64,000 nt of DNA, from contig NZ_WWNB01000008.1 in the NCBI RefSeq assembly GCF_012062845.1, forward strand, positions 62,001 to 126,000. Reading direction: 5' to 3'. The notes below the pieces were generated by a model. That model was not told the origin of the DNA. It saw nothing but the letters and a program-made list of their open reading frames with translations, and did no database searches. The position numbers and the translations under genes are program-made. Below are positions 26,134-35,549 of this stretch, piece by piece (position 1 is the stretch's first letter; every line of letters begins with the position of its first letter). This stretch comes from Halomonas salinarum (GTDB lineage Bacteria; Pseudomonadota; Gammaproteobacteria; Pseudomonadales; Halomonadaceae).

Positions 26134-28578
26134 ATGACGGGCACGCCCACGCTACCCATCGAGGCTCGCCTGCCGGCCATTCGTCAGGCGCTGGCCGACA
26201 ATCCCCGCGTGCTGCTGGTCGCCGAACCCGGCGCCGGCAAGACCACCCGGGTGCCCCTCGCGCTGCTCGACGAGCCCTGGAGCCGCCAGGGCAAGCTGCT
26301 GCTGCTCGAGCCCCGTCGCGTGGCGGCTCGGCTCGCCGCGCGGCATATGGCCTCGCAACTCGGCGAGTCGCTCGGCGAGACGGTGGGCTATCGCATGCGC
26401 GGCGAGAGCCGGGTGGGGCCGGACACCCGCCTCGAGGTCATCACTCAGGGCGTGCTGACGCGCCTCCTGCAGGACGACCCGATGCTCGAGGGAGTGGCCG
26501 GGATCATCTTCGATGAGTTCCATGAACGCAGCCTGGAGGGTGACCTGGGGCTGGCTCTGACCCTGGATGCGCAACAGGGGCTGCGCGATGATCTGCGCCT
26601 GCTGGTGATGTCGGCGACCCTGGATGTGGCGTCGCTCAAGGCGGTGCTGGGTGAATCGACCCCGTTGATCGACTGCCCCGGTCGTGCCTACCCCGTCACC
26701 ACCCATCATCGGCCGGTGAACTCGCGTGACGAGGCTGCCCGTCAGCAGGCCGCGGTGGTCCGCGAGGCCCTGGCAGCGAATCAGGGCGACATCCTGGTCT
26801 TCCTGCCCGGGGTCGGTGAGATCCGCCGGCTGGTACGAGCGCTGTCCGGCCTCTCGGCTAACATCGTGGTACTCGAACTGCATGGCCGGTTGCCGCTGGC
26901 GGAGCAGCAACGTGCGTTGAGCCGGGATGAGCAGGGCCGGCGTCGGGTGGTGCTGGCCACCGCCATTGCCGAGTCCAGCGTGACCGTCGATGGGGTGCGG
27001 GTGGTGATCGATGGCGGCTTCGAGCGGGTGCCGGTCTTTCAGTCTCGGCTGGGACTGACGCGGCTCGCCACGCAGCGCCTCAACCGGGCCAGCGCCGACC
27101 AGCGGCGCGGGCGTGCCGCGCGCCAGGGCCCCGGGGTCTGCTATCGGCTATGGGCCGAGGAGCAGCCATTGCCGCCTCACGGTGAGCCCGAGATCGTTCA
27201 GGCCGACCTGGCGCCGCTGGCCTTCGAGCTGGCGCGCTGGGGCGTCAAGGAGGCCGCGGCCCTTGATTGGGTTACACCGCCCCCCGCGGGCCCCCTCGCT
27301 GCAGGGCGTGCCTTGCTCCTGCGTATTGGCGTGCTCGATGACATGCACCAACTGACCGCATTGGGTCGGGCCTGCATTCGCTGGCCCTGTCACCCGCGGC
27401 TGGCGGTGATGCTCGAGCGAGCGGGCGAGTTCGAGGCCAGGGCGCTGGCCTGCTGGCTGGCGGCGTTGCTCGAGTCCCGTGCGGGCGGCGAAGCGCGTGA
27501 CCTAGCGGTGACGCTGGCGCGTTTGCCCGGCCGCGATGCCCGGGGCGGCGAGGGGCAGTGGTATCGCGATGCCCGGCGCCTGGCCGGCGTGGCCCGGTGT
27601 GGACTCAGGGTCGATGCCCTGGCGCCGCTCGGTGAACTGCTGGCGCTGGCCTATCCCGAGCGGGTGGCTCTCTACCAGTCCCCGGGGCGCTTCAAGCTGG
27701 CCGCCGGCAACCTGGCGCTGATCGAGACGGATCATCCGCTGGCGCATGCCGAGGCGCTGGTCGCAGCCGAGCTGGATGGGCAGGCGCAGGGCGCGAAGAT
27801 CTATCGTGGCGCGGCGCTTTCCCTGTCCCGCTTGGAAGCCCTCTTTCCTCAGGTCCGGACGTTTCGCCCTCGGCTCGAGTGGAGCGATGACGAGGGGCGG
27901 CTGATCGGCGAGGAGGTCAGGGCGCTTGGCGAGCTGATACTCGAGCGGCGGCCCCTGCAGACCCTGCCCGCCGAGGCGGTCCGTGAGGCTCTGCTGGCGG
28001 CGGTACGTCGCCGTGGTGCACTCGCCGTCGACGCGGCGGCCGAGCAGCTGCTGGCGCGCGTGGCACTTCTGCGTCGCACCCTGGGTGATCCCTGGCCCGA
28101 CTGGTCGCAAGCGGCCCTGCTCGCCGATCTGGAGACCTGGCTGGCGCCCTATCTCGAGGGCGTGCGACGACTCGACAAACTCGACCGCCTGCCCCTGGCG
28201 AAGATCCTGCTGGATCGGCTCGACTGGCCGCAACGCCAGGCCCTGGATGATCTGGCGCCGACGCATCTTAGCGTGCCCAGCGGCTCCAGGATTCGTCTCG
28301 ACTATACCGGCGCCGAGCCGGTGCTGGCGGTCAAGCTGCAGGAGCTGTTCGGGCTCGCCGAGACGCCATGCATCGCCGGCGGCCGCGTGCCGGTGTTGCT
28401 GCACCTGCTGTCGCCCGCCGGGCGGCCCCTGCAGGTCACCCGGGATCTGGCGAGCTTCTGGGCCAATGGCTACTTCGAGGTGCGCAAGGACATGCGTGGA
28501 CGCTACCCCAAGCATCCCTGGCCCGAAGACCCCTGGGCTGCACAGGCCACCGCCCGCACCAAGCATAAGCTGCGATAG
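26134..28578 (+). CDS. hrpB: ATP-dependent RNA helicase HrpB
   Basis: This 814-residue DExH-box helicase has Walker A AEPGAGKTT (30-38), DEFH (motif II) near 127-130, SATLD (motif III), QRRGRAARQGPGVCYRLW (motif VI) near residues 322-340, and the HA2 and HrpB-specific C-terminal domains. The carboxy-terminus RDLASFWANGYFEVRKDMRGRYPKH is the HrpB hallmark. The family resembles RNA helicases but no precise cellular role is settled in E. coli. It is probably co-transcribed with pyrC. The size agrees with E. coli HrpB (about 809). Confidence 0.95.
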   Translation: MTGTPTLPIEARLPAIRQALADNPRVLLVAEPGAGKTTRVPLALLDEPWSRQGKLLLLEPRRVAARLAARHMASQLGESLGETVGYRMRGESRVGPDTRLEVITQGVLTRLLQDDPMLEGVAGIIFDEFHERSLEGDLGLALTLDAQQGLRDDLRLLVMSATLDVASLKAVLGESTPLIDCPGRAYPVTTHHRPVNSRDEAARQQAAVVREALAANQGDILVFLPGVGEIRRLVRALSGLSANIVVLELHGRLPLAEQQRALSRDEQGRRRVVLATAIAESSVTVDGVRVVIDGGFERVPVFQSRLGLTRLATQRLNRASADQRRGRAARQGPGVCYRLWAEEQPLPPHGEPEIVQADLAPLAFELARWGVKEAAALDWVTPPPAGPLAAGRALLLRIGVLDDMHQLTALGRACIRWPCHPRLAVMLERAGEFEARALACWLAALLESRAGGEARDLAVTLARLPGRDARGGEGQWYRDARRLAGVARCGLRVDALAPLGELLALAYPERVALYQSPGRFKLAAGNLALIETDHPLAHAEALVAAELDGQAQGAKIYRGAALSLSRLEALFPQVRTFRPRLEWSDDEGRLIGEEVRALGELILERRPLQTLPAEAVREALLAAVRRRGALAVDAAAEQLLARVALLRRTLGDPWPDWSQAALLADLETWLAPYLEGVRRLDKLDRLPLAKILLDRLDWPQRQALDDLAPTHLSVPSGSRIRLDYTGAEPVLAVKLQELFGLAETPCIAGGRVPVLLHLLSPAGRPLQVTRDLASFWANGYFEVRKDMRGRYPKHPWPEDPWAAQATARTKHKLR

Positions 28579-28586
28579 GCGTTGCT

Positions 28587-29912
28587 TTAGTTGCTCTCGA
28601 GTTTTTTGGCGAATTCGGAAAGCGCCTGGATGCCGTCGCGTACCTTCTCAAGGCCTGGATGTTCGATCACTGGGCCCGAGGTGGCCAGCAGGGCGGCGCC
28701 ATCGAAGTCCACATACGCCAGGCGTGCCGTCAGCCGCTCGGCGGGGGCGCCGAAGGCGGAGCCGGGCAGCAGCGCCACACCGCATTTCTCGAGCAGCACC
28801 TGCGTCAGTTCACTGCCGGTGGTGATGCCGCGCTTGGCCAGGGCCTCGCGAAGGGCCTCGAAATCCGGATACAGATAGAAGCCCCCATCGGGCGGATGGG
28901 TGCGGATACCTGCGGCAGTGAGCTCCTCGGCGGCCCATTGACCGACCTCGGCGAGAATCTCACGCTGGCGATTGATATAGCCGTCAAGCGCCGGAGTGCG
29001 TTGATAGGCCACGCAGGCGGCTTCCTGCACGGGGCTCGCGACGCTCGACCAGGTCTCGGAGGCGATGCCGAGCAGCCGGGTAAACAGCGCGTCGCCCAGT
29101 ACCGCTGGCACGTGCATGGCCCCGAAACGCCATCCCCCTGCACCACACCACTTCGACAGGCCGGTGGTCGTCACGGTGCCCTCCGGGTAGTCCCGGGCGA
29201 AGGCGCGGTGGCTGCCGTCATGGTCGAGCACGCCGTAGATCTCGTCGGACAGGACCAGCAGGTCGTGGCGCCGGGCCACCGCCGCGAGTTCCGCCTGCTC
29301 GGCATGGCTCATCGACAGGCCGGTAGGGTTGCTGGGCTGGTTGAGGATCAAAAGGCGCATCCGGTTGTCCGTCTTGCCCGTCTCGGTGCTCTCGGCCAGT
29401 GCCGCCTCGAGGGAGGCCGCGGTGACATGCCAGCGGCTCTCGAAGCTGCAGGGCAGGCGCCGGGTAGCGAGATGGCACATGCGTGCCTGAGGGGCGTAGG
29501 AGACCCAGGCCGGGTCCGGTATCAATACCTCGGCATCGACGGGTAGCGCCTTCATCAGGGCGAACAGCAGGAGTTTCGAGCCGGGCGCCAGCAGCATCTC
29601 CCCGGCCTGCCAGTCCACGCCGTCGACCTCACGATGAAAGGCGGCGACCGCCTCCCGAGCCGTGGCCAGCCCCTGTACCGGCAGATAGGCCTTGTCGGCG
29701 GCATGGGCGGCCAGGGCCTCGACGGCCGGCGCGAAGACCGGGAAGGGCGACTGGCCGAAACCGAACTTGATCACGCGCTCGCCGCCGGCTTCGCGCAGGC
29801 GCGACTGCTCGTTGATCAACAGGGTATCCGAGGCGCGGGGCGCCTCGCCGGCGTTCAGTCGCTCAGCCAAGGTCGATGTGCTGGCGGATGAAGGGTGGGA
29901 GGGCAAAGGCAT
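28587..29912 (-). CDS. PLP-dependent aminotransferase, class I/II
   Basis: A 441-residue fold-type I aminotransferase. The pyridoxal lysine is Lys254 in TTTGLSKWCGAGGWRFG; Asn195 in LNQPSNPTG, Asp223 and Tyr226 in LSDEIYG complete the cofactor site, and Arg in the C-terminal ARLAYVDFDG segment is the likely carboxylate anchor. AGGAG six bases ahead supports the ATG at 29912. The sequence is close to aspartate/aromatic aminotransferase-like proteins, but the substrate is not predictable. It converges on hrpB with an eight-base gap, and no biosynthetic partner genes lie nearby. Confidence 0.85.
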   Translation of the reverse strand: MPLPSHPSSASTSTLAERLNAGEAPRASDTLLINEQSRLREAGGERVIKFGFGQSPFPVFAPAVEALAAHAADKAYLPVQGLATAREAVAAFHREVDGVDWQAGEMLLAPGSKLLLFALMKALPVDAEVLIPDPAWVSYAPQARMCHLATRRLPCSFESRWHVTAASLEAALAESTETGKTDNRMRLLILNQPSNPTGLSMSHAEQAELAAVARRHDLLVLSDEIYGVLDHDGSHRAFARDYPEGTVTTTGLSKWCGAGGWRFGAMHVPAVLGDALFTRLLGIASETWSSVASPVQEAACVAYQRTPALDGYINRQREILAEVGQWAAEELTAAGIRTHPPDGGFYLYPDFEALREALAKRGITTGSELTQVLLEKCGVALLPGSAFGAPAERLTARLAYVDFDGAALLATSGPVIEHPGLEKVRDGIQALSEFAKKLESN

Positions 29913-30421
29913 AGCGAGCTCCTGTGTAATGGTGTCGCGGGTTGAAGTATAGGCCGGTGTTATTCGACGCCCAGGCGTGAGATCAGCGCTTCACGGCGAG
30001 GGGTTCTCTAGATGGCATCGTTTCCTAGATGTGTCGCCAAGCGTGACAGAAGCATCTCGGCCAGAAGGAATAGCGCGCTCTGGAATTGAAGAAGAAGGGG
30101 CCAGCATTTGTCTGAAATCGCAGCGGTGGTAGTGGCATTTTTTCTGCCTTACCCTAGCGTAGCTTGGACTGAGCATCAGTTAGATAGCTCTTCTCGATTA
30201 AGCATCCAGAAGGGCCTCAGGTGAGGCCAGTCGCCTGGATTAATAGGTGTGCGACAGTTAGATAAGAGTGAAGAAACGAGAAGATAAGGCCCAAGGAGGC
30301 GGTCTATCTCGGCTGTCGTACCATTTGGAATAAAGGGTAGATAGGCTAAAGCGTCAAGGTTAGCCGAGGAGTTCTCTCTCTCCATCACGTCATCTCCAGA
30401 GATAAAGGAAACATCCGACTC
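29913..30421. other. 509-bp intergenic region without a supported gene
   Basis: This gap between the divergent aminotransferase and ZIP genes is less GC-rich than its neighbours and shows no long codon-biased frame. It holds a perfect 7-bp hairpin (GGCCTCA with TGAGGCC, 30213-30228) and a 69-codon minus-strand frame (30385-30176) with a GGAGA site but no recognisable similarity. Presumably it includes both divergent promoters. Confidence 0.5.
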
Positions 30422-31213
30422 ATGCCTGATATCAGCAGCCTGTCTCCCCTGATGCTTGGCACGCTTGGCAGTCTGGTCGCAGGCTTGATGACGGCCGTTG
30501 GCGCTTTGCCTGTTCTGTTTGGAAAGACTCCCTCTCCCAGTATCCGTGATTTGTCGCTGGGGTTTGCTGCAGGCGTCATGCTCTCTGCGTCATTTTTCTC
30601 CTTGATCATTCCCGCCCTCGATACGGCTGAGGGCCAATACGGGGCTGGCATGATACCGGCTGCCATTGCGTCAGCAGCCATTCTTCTGGGCATTGGTGCC
30701 GTGGCGCTTCTCAATGAGTTCTTGCCGCATGAACACTTCGAGACTGGGCCAGAGGGGCCTTCGAGTGTCTCGCTGCGGCGGGTCTGGTTATTCATCATGG
30801 CGATCACTATCCATAATTTTCCGGAAGGCCTGGCAGTAGGCGTCGGCTTTGGATCAGATGGGATGGCAGGTGGGATGCCGCTTGCCGTGGGGATTGGCCT
30901 GCAGAACATGCCGGAAGGACTGGCCGTCGCGGTAGCGCTGATGGGCGAGGGGTATCGGCGTAGTCAGGCTTGGGGGATCGCCGCCATGACGGGCCTGGTC
31001 GAATGTCTGGGCGGGCTAATAGGCGCGGGCATAACGACGCTATCGTCGCTGCTGTTGCCTTGGGGGCTGGCCTTTGCTGCAGGGGCCATGCTCTATGTCA
31101 TCAGTCACGAAATTATTCCCGAGACGCATCGCAATGGTCACCAGAACAAGGCGACCGCCGGGCTGTCTACCGGGTTGGTGATAATGCTTTTCCTTGATGT
31201 CTGGTTGGGATAA
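30422..31213 (+). CDS. ZIP-family divalent metal transporter
   Basis: A 263-residue inner-membrane protein with about eight hydrophobic segments, in the ZIP (ZupT/gufA-like) family. The binuclear metal site is visible in transmembrane segments 4 and 5: HNFPEGLAVGVGFG near residues 137-150 and QNMPEGLAVAVALMGEG near 160-176, followed by HEIIPETHRNGH. An acidic His-containing loop (EFLPHEHFETGPEG) lies before TM4. Such proteins import or move zinc, iron or manganese down a gradient; the ion cannot be told from sequence. There is no Zur or other metal box that I recognise upstream. Confidence 0.88.
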   Translation: MPDISSLSPLMLGTLGSLVAGLMTAVGALPVLFGKTPSPSIRDLSLGFAAGVMLSASFFSLIIPALDTAEGQYGAGMIPAAIASAAILLGIGAVALLNEFLPHEHFETGPEGPSSVSLRRVWLFIMAITIHNFPEGLAVGVGFGSDGMAGGMPLAVGIGLQNMPEGLAVAVALMGEGYRRSQAWGIAAMTGLVECLGGLIGAGITTLSSLLLPWGLAFAAGAMLYVISHEIIPETHRNGHQNKATAGLSTGLVIMLFLDVWLG

Positions 31214-31236
31214 ACCAGGCTCAAGGAAGACGGGGG

Positions 31237-31265
31237 TTGACCCAGCTTCGCAAAAGCTCCATAGT
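31237..31265 (+). promoter_or_regulatory. Promoter and long 5' leader of the cold-shock gene
   Basis: TTGACC (31237-31242) and CATAGT (31260-31265) are 17 bp apart. Initiation about seven bases downstream would leave a leader of roughly 140 nt before the ATG at 31412. Long structured leaders are typical of cspA-class messages and mediate cold-dependent translation. Confidence 0.5.
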
Positions 31266-31411
31266 GCACACAGTTGGTTAGCAAGTAGTAGAACGTCAGT
31301 TGTAAGCGGTCCCCTTTGATCGTGCTGGTGTATTTCTTTCTTGTTTACCCACTGTTTAACGGGTAACACCCGGCAATAGTATCAACGCGCAAAAGCGTAA
31401 GGATCGTTAAG

Positions 31412-31615
31412 ATGGCAACTGGCACAGTTAAGTGGTTCAACGACGCAAAAGGTTTTGGTTTCATCGCTCCGTCTGACGGCGGTGATGATGTCTTTGCTCA
31501 CTTCTCCGAAATCAAAATGGAAGGCTTCAAGTCTCTCCAAGACGGTCAGGAAGTGACTTTCGAAGTAACTCAAGGCCAGAAAGGCCTTCAGGCTTCGAAC
31601 ATCCAGCCGGCATAA
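31412..31615 (+). CDS. Cold-shock protein, CspA family
   Basis: A 67-residue single cold-shock domain, an RNA chaperone that binds single-stranded nucleic acid. RNP1 is KGFGFIAP (residues 14-21) and RNP2 is DVFAHFS (28-34); the N-terminal [14 protein letters not shown] is typical. AAGG lies nine bases before the ATG. The gene is monocistronic, with a long leader and a strong terminator. Codons are AT-richer than the surroundings (for example TCT, CAA), as usual for highly expressed csp genes. Which paralogue (CspA, CspD, CspE) it is cannot be decided. Confidence 0.95.
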   Translation: MATGTVKWFNDAKGFGFIAPSDGGDDVFAHFSEIKMEGFKSLQDGQEVTFEVTQGQKGLQASNIQPA

Positions 31616-31664
31616 CGCCGCTGGGCTTGGTTGAACCAAGCATTAGAGGCTTAAAGCCTCACTA

Positions 31665-31693
31665 AACAAGGCCCGCTCAATGCGGGTCTTGTT
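31665..31693 (+). terminator. Terminator of the cold-shock gene
   Basis: A 12-bp stem (AACAAGGCCCGC 31665-31676 with GCGGGTCTTGTT 31682-31693, one G-T pair) with a 5-nt loop is followed by GTGTCTGG rather than a pure T-run; a smaller AGGCTTAAAGCCT palindrome lies just before it. From 31694 to 31981 I see no gene: the only open frame overlaps this hairpin and lacks coding character. Confidence 0.65.
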
Positions 31694-31981
31694 GTGTCTG
31701 GTCCTTTTATATCTGCCTATTCGTCTCTTTGCCACCCTTGGTAACGCCCTCGAACATCGTTCAGCCAGCCAGCGAGGCTATGTCTACATGGCCCATCCGT
31801 GGCTCCATCGCCTCAACATGCCATTTTGCATGCGTGGCTTGCTAATGCGCATGGTTATTCCTTGGCCTTCAGCAATGCAGCCAGTGGGACGCCTAAGGTA
31901 TCATTCCGTCATATCCCTCTGCGCTTAGGTACACTACCTGTGGTGTGCGGACTTTTGTTATCTTGAGTTAGGAGTCATTGA

Positions 31982-33322
31982 ATGAAAATTACCATTTTCG
32001 GCACAGGATACGTAGGCCTGGTTACCGGCACCTGCCTGGCCGATGTGGGCCATGACGTCATGTGCATGGATGTGGATGCCGACAAGATCGCGCGCCTCCA
32101 TCAGGGCGATATTCCGATCTATGAGCCGGGCCTTGAGGCGATGGTATCCACCAACGTGGCATCGGGTCGGCTGCGTTTCACCACGGACGCGGCGACGGCT
32201 GTGACGCATGGGGAATTGCAGTTCATTGCCGTTGGCACGCCGCCGGACGAAGATGGCAGCGCCGACCTCAAGTATGTGCTGTCGGTGGCCAAGACCATCG
32301 GCGAGCACATGAACGAGTCAAAGATCATCATCGATAAGTCCACCGTACCGGTGGGAACGGCCGACCGTGTCCGTGACGCTGTCGCCCATACCTTGGCTGA
32401 GCGAGGCGTGGAGATCGACTTTGATGTCTGCTCGAATCCGGAGTTTCTCAAGGAAGGCGCGGCCATCGAGGACTTCAGCGGCGGCGCCCGCATCGTGGTG
32501 GGCACCGACGCCGAACACGTCAAGGCGCGGATGCGTGAATGCTACGCCCCCTATAATCGCAACCATGAAAAGATGATATTCATGGATGTGCGGGCCGCTG
32601 AACTGACCAAGTACGCCGCCAACGCCATGCTGGCGACCAAGATCAGCTTCATGAATGAGATCGCCAATCTGGCCGAGCGGCTGGGCGCCGATGTCGAGCA
32701 GGTGCGCCAGGGCATCGGTAGCGACCCGCGCATTGGTTATCACTTCATCTACCCGGGATGTGGTTACGGCGGCTCCTGCTTCCCCAAGGACGTCCAGGCG
32801 CTGGCGCGCACCGCCCGTGAGGTCGACTATCCCGCTGATCTTCTCCATGCCGTCGAGACCGTCAACCGTCGTCAGAAGAGCACCCTGTTTGCCAAACTCA
32901 GCCAGGCCTTCGACGGTGACCTGGCCGGCAAGACCATCGCCCTGTGGGGGCTGTCATTCAAGCCCAACACCGATGACATGCGCGACGCGCCGAGCCGCGA
33001 CGTCATGGAAGCCCTGTGGGCCGCTGGTGCCAGGGTTCAGGCCTACGACCCGGAGGCCATGAAGGAATGTCGGCGTATTTATGGCGATCGCGATGACCTC
33101 GTCCTGGTGGCCGACCGGATTCAAGCAGTGAAGGGAGTCGATGCACTGGTCATCTGCACGGAGTGGAAGGAGTTTCGTGTTCTTGATTTTGATTGGCTCA
33201 AGGCACAGCTCACCATGCCGGTGGTGGTCGATGGTCGTAACCTGTTCTCGCCGAAGGCCGTCAAGGACGCAGGGTTGATGTACTTTGCGGTGGGGCGCGG
33301 CGATTCATTGGTGTCAGTGTGA
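31982..33322 (+). CDS. ugd: UDP-glucose 6-dehydrogenase
   Basis: A 446-residue NAD-dependent enzyme that oxidises UDP-glucose to UDP-glucuronate, a precursor of surface polysaccharides. The N-terminal Rossmann motif is [10 protein letters not shown] (residues 7-16), and the catalytic cysteine is in [12 protein letters not shown] near residue 266. The length (388 aa in E. coli, about 440-450 in the long family) fits the long bacterial type. It is followed two bases later by a glycosyltransferase gene, which suggests a glycan-related transcription unit rather than a lone housekeeping gene. Confidence 0.95.
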   Translation: MKITIFGTGYVGLVTGTCLADVGHDVMCMDVDADKIARLHQGDIPIYEPGLEAMVSTNVASGRLRFTTDAATAVTHGELQFIAVGTPPDEDGSADLKYVLSVAKTIGEHMNESKIIIDKSTVPVGTADRVRDAVAHTLAERGVEIDFDVCSNPEFLKEGAAIEDFSGGARIVVGTDAEHVKARMRECYAPYNRNHEKMIFMDVRAAELTKYAANAMLATKISFMNEIANLAERLGADVEQVRQGIGSDPRIGYHFIYPGCGYGGSCFPKDVQALARTAREVDYPADLLHAVETVNRRQKSTLFAKLSQAFDGDLAGKTIALWGLSFKPNTDDMRDAPSRDVMEALWAAGARVQAYDPEAMKECRRIYGDRDDLVLVADRIQAVKGVDALVICTEWKEFRVLDFDWLKAQLTMPVVVDGRNLFSPKAVKDAGLMYFAVGRGDSLVSV

Positions 33323-33324
33323 GC

Positions 33325-34470
33325 ATGACTGACGCGGGGGAGCGGGGTCGGTCAGCGGCTATCGCTATTCGGCAGGTGGAAAAATCCACCGGCGCCAGTC
33401 GAGTTGCCCTGGCACAAGCAAAATTACTCACTGAGCTTGGATTTGAGGTCTCGCTACTGGTCGAGCGTGGGAATACCAAGGTCGTAGCAGACACGGGTGC
33501 CTCAGTCGTCAAGCTATGGCGATGGCCCTTCAAGGGGGCATTCCGACGTTTCTGGTTCAATCGACGTGTGCAGGCCTGGTGTCGACGGCATCGCCCGGAT
33601 GTCCTTGTGAGCCATGGCGATTGTGAAACGCGGGATACCCTCTATCTACATAACTGCGTTCATCTGGCCGAGCAATATATCCGTGGCCGAGAGCTCTCCA
33701 GGGGGCATGAGGTAGCATCGATTCATGACCATGTGCTTGGTGGCGGCAAGTTTCGTCAGGTGGTCGTCAATTCTCAGCTGATGGGCAATGAGGTCTCTAG
33801 CCGTTACGGGATCGACCCTGGAAAGATAGAGATCAGCTATCCGGGCTACGATCCACAGCAGTTCAATTCCCAGCGCGCTCGTGCAGAACGCACGAATACG
33901 CGTGATGCATTGGGTGTGGCGGCAGATGAAAAGCTGATTGGTCTTGTCACGTCGGGTAATTTTGCCAAGCGAAACGTCGCAGGCTTCATTGAAATGGCTG
34001 CCGAGCTACAGCGTCGAGATCCGCAGCGTTATCGCTTTCTGGTGGTAGGCAAAGATAATACGTCGGAATATCAGCAGCAGGCCCGCGACTTGGGTTTAGA
34101 GGACCGTATCGTCTGGCGTTCAACCATACCCGACGTCGAGACCGTCTTTGGTGCACTTGACTTGTTCGTACTGCCAGCCCATATCGAGGAGTTCGGGCTG
34201 GTGGTGGCGGAAGCCATGGCCTGTGCCACCCCTGTACTGGTATCCGACCGTGTCGGTGCATCTGAGTTGCTTTCGGACATATACCCTGATTTGGTGATGT
34301 CCCATGAAGCGACGAGTGCTGAATGGGCGGACCGGATGGCTTTCTTGCTCCAGCGAGAAAAGGCGGCCATGGGTGATGAGCTTGCCACTTATGTTCAGCA
34401 GTACTCGTATCTTGCGCAGCGAGAAAAACTACGCACCAGTCTCAAGCGTCTTGCCTCGACGTCGGCATGA
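33325..34470 (+). CDS. Glycosyltransferase, GT4-like
   Basis: This 381-residue GT-B-fold enzyme carries the EX7E donor-binding motif of family 4 in HIEEFGLVVAEAMACATPVL near residue 292. LVTSGNFAKRNVAGFIEMA and FLVVGKDN precede it, as in LPS core glucosyltransferases of the WaaG type. The start is ATG 33325; a GTG at 33319 would overlap ugd, and neither has a clear ribosome site. The context next to ugd suggests that it transfers a nucleotide-sugar residue onto LPS or another surface glycan. The acceptor is unknown. Confidence 0.8.
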   Translation: MTDAGERGRSAAIAIRQVEKSTGASRVALAQAKLLTELGFEVSLLVERGNTKVVADTGASVVKLWRWPFKGAFRRFWFNRRVQAWCRRHRPDVLVSHGDCETRDTLYLHNCVHLAEQYIRGRELSRGHEVASIHDHVLGGGKFRQVVVNSQLMGNEVSSRYGIDPGKIEISYPGYDPQQFNSQRARAERTNTRDALGVAADEKLIGLVTSGNFAKRNVAGFIEMAAELQRRDPQRYRFLVVGKDNTSEYQQQARDLGLEDRIVWRSTIPDVETVFGALDLFVLPAHIEEFGLVVAEAMACATPVLVSDRVGASELLSDIYPDLVMSHEATSAEWADRMAFLLQREKAAMGDELATYVQQYSYLAQREKLRTSLKRLASTSA

Positions 34471-34611
34471 TATGCAATCAAGGAGATCAAGTAGGCGTGA
34501 TGGACACGAATACACTAAACCCAGCGGCTGTAGGGCATAAGTAAATATTTGGGTAACAGGATGTAAGAGAGTGAAATTGAAGCTAAATATGCTTTCCTTT
34601 CGTTCTTTCTC

Positions 34612-35040
34612 GTGTATTTTCCACAGCATTATATGATGCTGAATTCCACTTTTTTGACAAGTCCTTTATCTTCCATGCCCGATATGAGTTCACCCTCAAA
34701 GCCTGTCGCAAGATCGCCTAAGCTGTTGCGATACCAAATGATTTCAAGCAATCGTTTCCTTGGCCTCCATCAAATTTTTTTAGGGATACTACTTTCTCCT
34801 GCAGCGGTGTGGGGAATGGAGGCGATGCTGCGCGACACTTGGCAATGGTGGTGGGCCCTGCCCGCCATTCTAGTCAGCTGGGGCGTGGTTGAGTTGCTCT
34901 ACTTGCCAAGACGTCTCGCTATTCATCGCTTGGCAGAAAAGGAAAGTCGCGACGAGGTGACTTACCTGGCTTTGAAGCACGGTGTCTCGCTTCAGGAAAT
35001 CAGGCTCACCGACAGGGAAAGTAACGGTGAGCCCAGGTAG
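34612..35040 (+). CDS. Small membrane protein of unknown function
   Basis: A 142-codon frame encodes two hydrophobic segments (about residues 52-73 and 78-98) and a soluble C-terminal tail of about 40 residues with many charged residues. The start is uncertain: ATG codons at 34612, 34633, 34675, 34684 and 34738 are all in frame and none has a clear ribosome site. The stretch before it (34471-34620) is AT-rich compared with neighbours, so it may carry its own promoter. I do not recognise a family. It lies downstream of the ugd-glycosyltransferase pair and converges on the DUF4399 gene with a two-base gap. Confidence 0.6.
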   Translation: MYFPQHYMMLNSTFLTSPLSSMPDMSSPSKPVARSPKLLRYQMISSNRFLGLHQIFLGILLSPAAVWGMEAMLRDTWQWWWALPAILVSWGVVELLYLPRRLAIHRLAEKESRDEVTYLALKHGVSLQEIRLTDRESNGEPR

Positions 35041-35042
35041 GA

Positions 35043-35456
35043 TTATTCGACAACGTCTACTGTGATGGTACGTGACCAGTCTTGCCCATAGGACTTGTGC
35101 TCGCCATCGGCGAACTGAAGCGTCAGGGTGTGTTCGCCTGGTTTCAGGCTCAATTCATGGCTGGTCTGGCCGCCACCGAAGTGGACATGGTGATCGTCTG
35201 CGGGAATGACCTCACCCTTGGTCACCGGCCCGGCATCAATGATCAAATGATGGTGGCCGGTGCCTTCTTCCATGGTCCCGGCAGGCTGAACTTGCATGCC
35301 CGTGACCTCCATTTCTACCTGAATCGGGCTGGATACTTCAGCACCGTCTTTTGGCGTCGAAAATTCGACTCCGTCCATGGCGAAAGCCGGTATAGAAAGC
35401 AGCGTCAGCGCCACTGCACTTAACCAGCGGCCGGTTCCTTGCGTCAGCATCTTCAT
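35043..35456 (-). CDS. DUF4399 periplasmic protein
   Basis: A 137-residue exported protein. A signal peptide (MKMLTQGTGRWLSAVALTLL, cleavage after AFA) precedes a compact beta-rich domain with many histidines: GTGHHHLIID, DDHHVHFGGGQTSHEL and LKPGEHTLTLQFADGEHKSY. This pattern defines DUF4399. AAGGAGA lies eight bases before the ATG. Histidine-rich clusters could bind metal, which is inference; no function is established. It is a single gene, about 90 bp from thiE on the same strand. Confidence 0.85.
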   Translation of the reverse strand: MKMLTQGTGRWLSAVALTLLSIPAFAMDGVEFSTPKDGAEVSSPIQVEMEVTGMQVQPAGTMEEGTGHHHLIIDAGPVTKGEVIPADDHHVHFGGGQTSHELSLKPGEHTLTLQFADGEHKSYGQDWSRTITVDVVE

Positions 35457-35549
35457 ATCAATGTCTCCTTGATTCTGTGTCCGAACATCTTATCGTTCAC
35501 GAGCTCATCATGACGTCTCGCAGCGGGATATGACTAGGTCTAGCAAGGG

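Noticed and set aside
27502..28566. A 354-codon minus-strand frame over the hrpB 3' half
   Set aside because: Gln/Arg-rich shadow of hrpB; hrpB has full family motifs in the plus frame.
28659..29546. A 295-codon plus-strand frame over the aminotransferase gene
   Set aside because: Antisense to a gene with an intact PLP site; no recognisable motif of its own.
30176..30385. A 69-codon minus-strand frame with a GGAGA site
   Set aside because: Plausible ribosome site, but no similarity or codon bias that I can support; noted in the intergenic entry only.
31680..31928. An 82-codon plus-strand frame after the cold-shock gene
   Set aside because: It starts inside the terminator stem and has no coding character.
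33319..33324. GTG start for the glycosyltransferase, overlapping ugd
   Set aside because: No ribosome site distinguishes it, and the ATG at 33325 two codons later is the simpler start.
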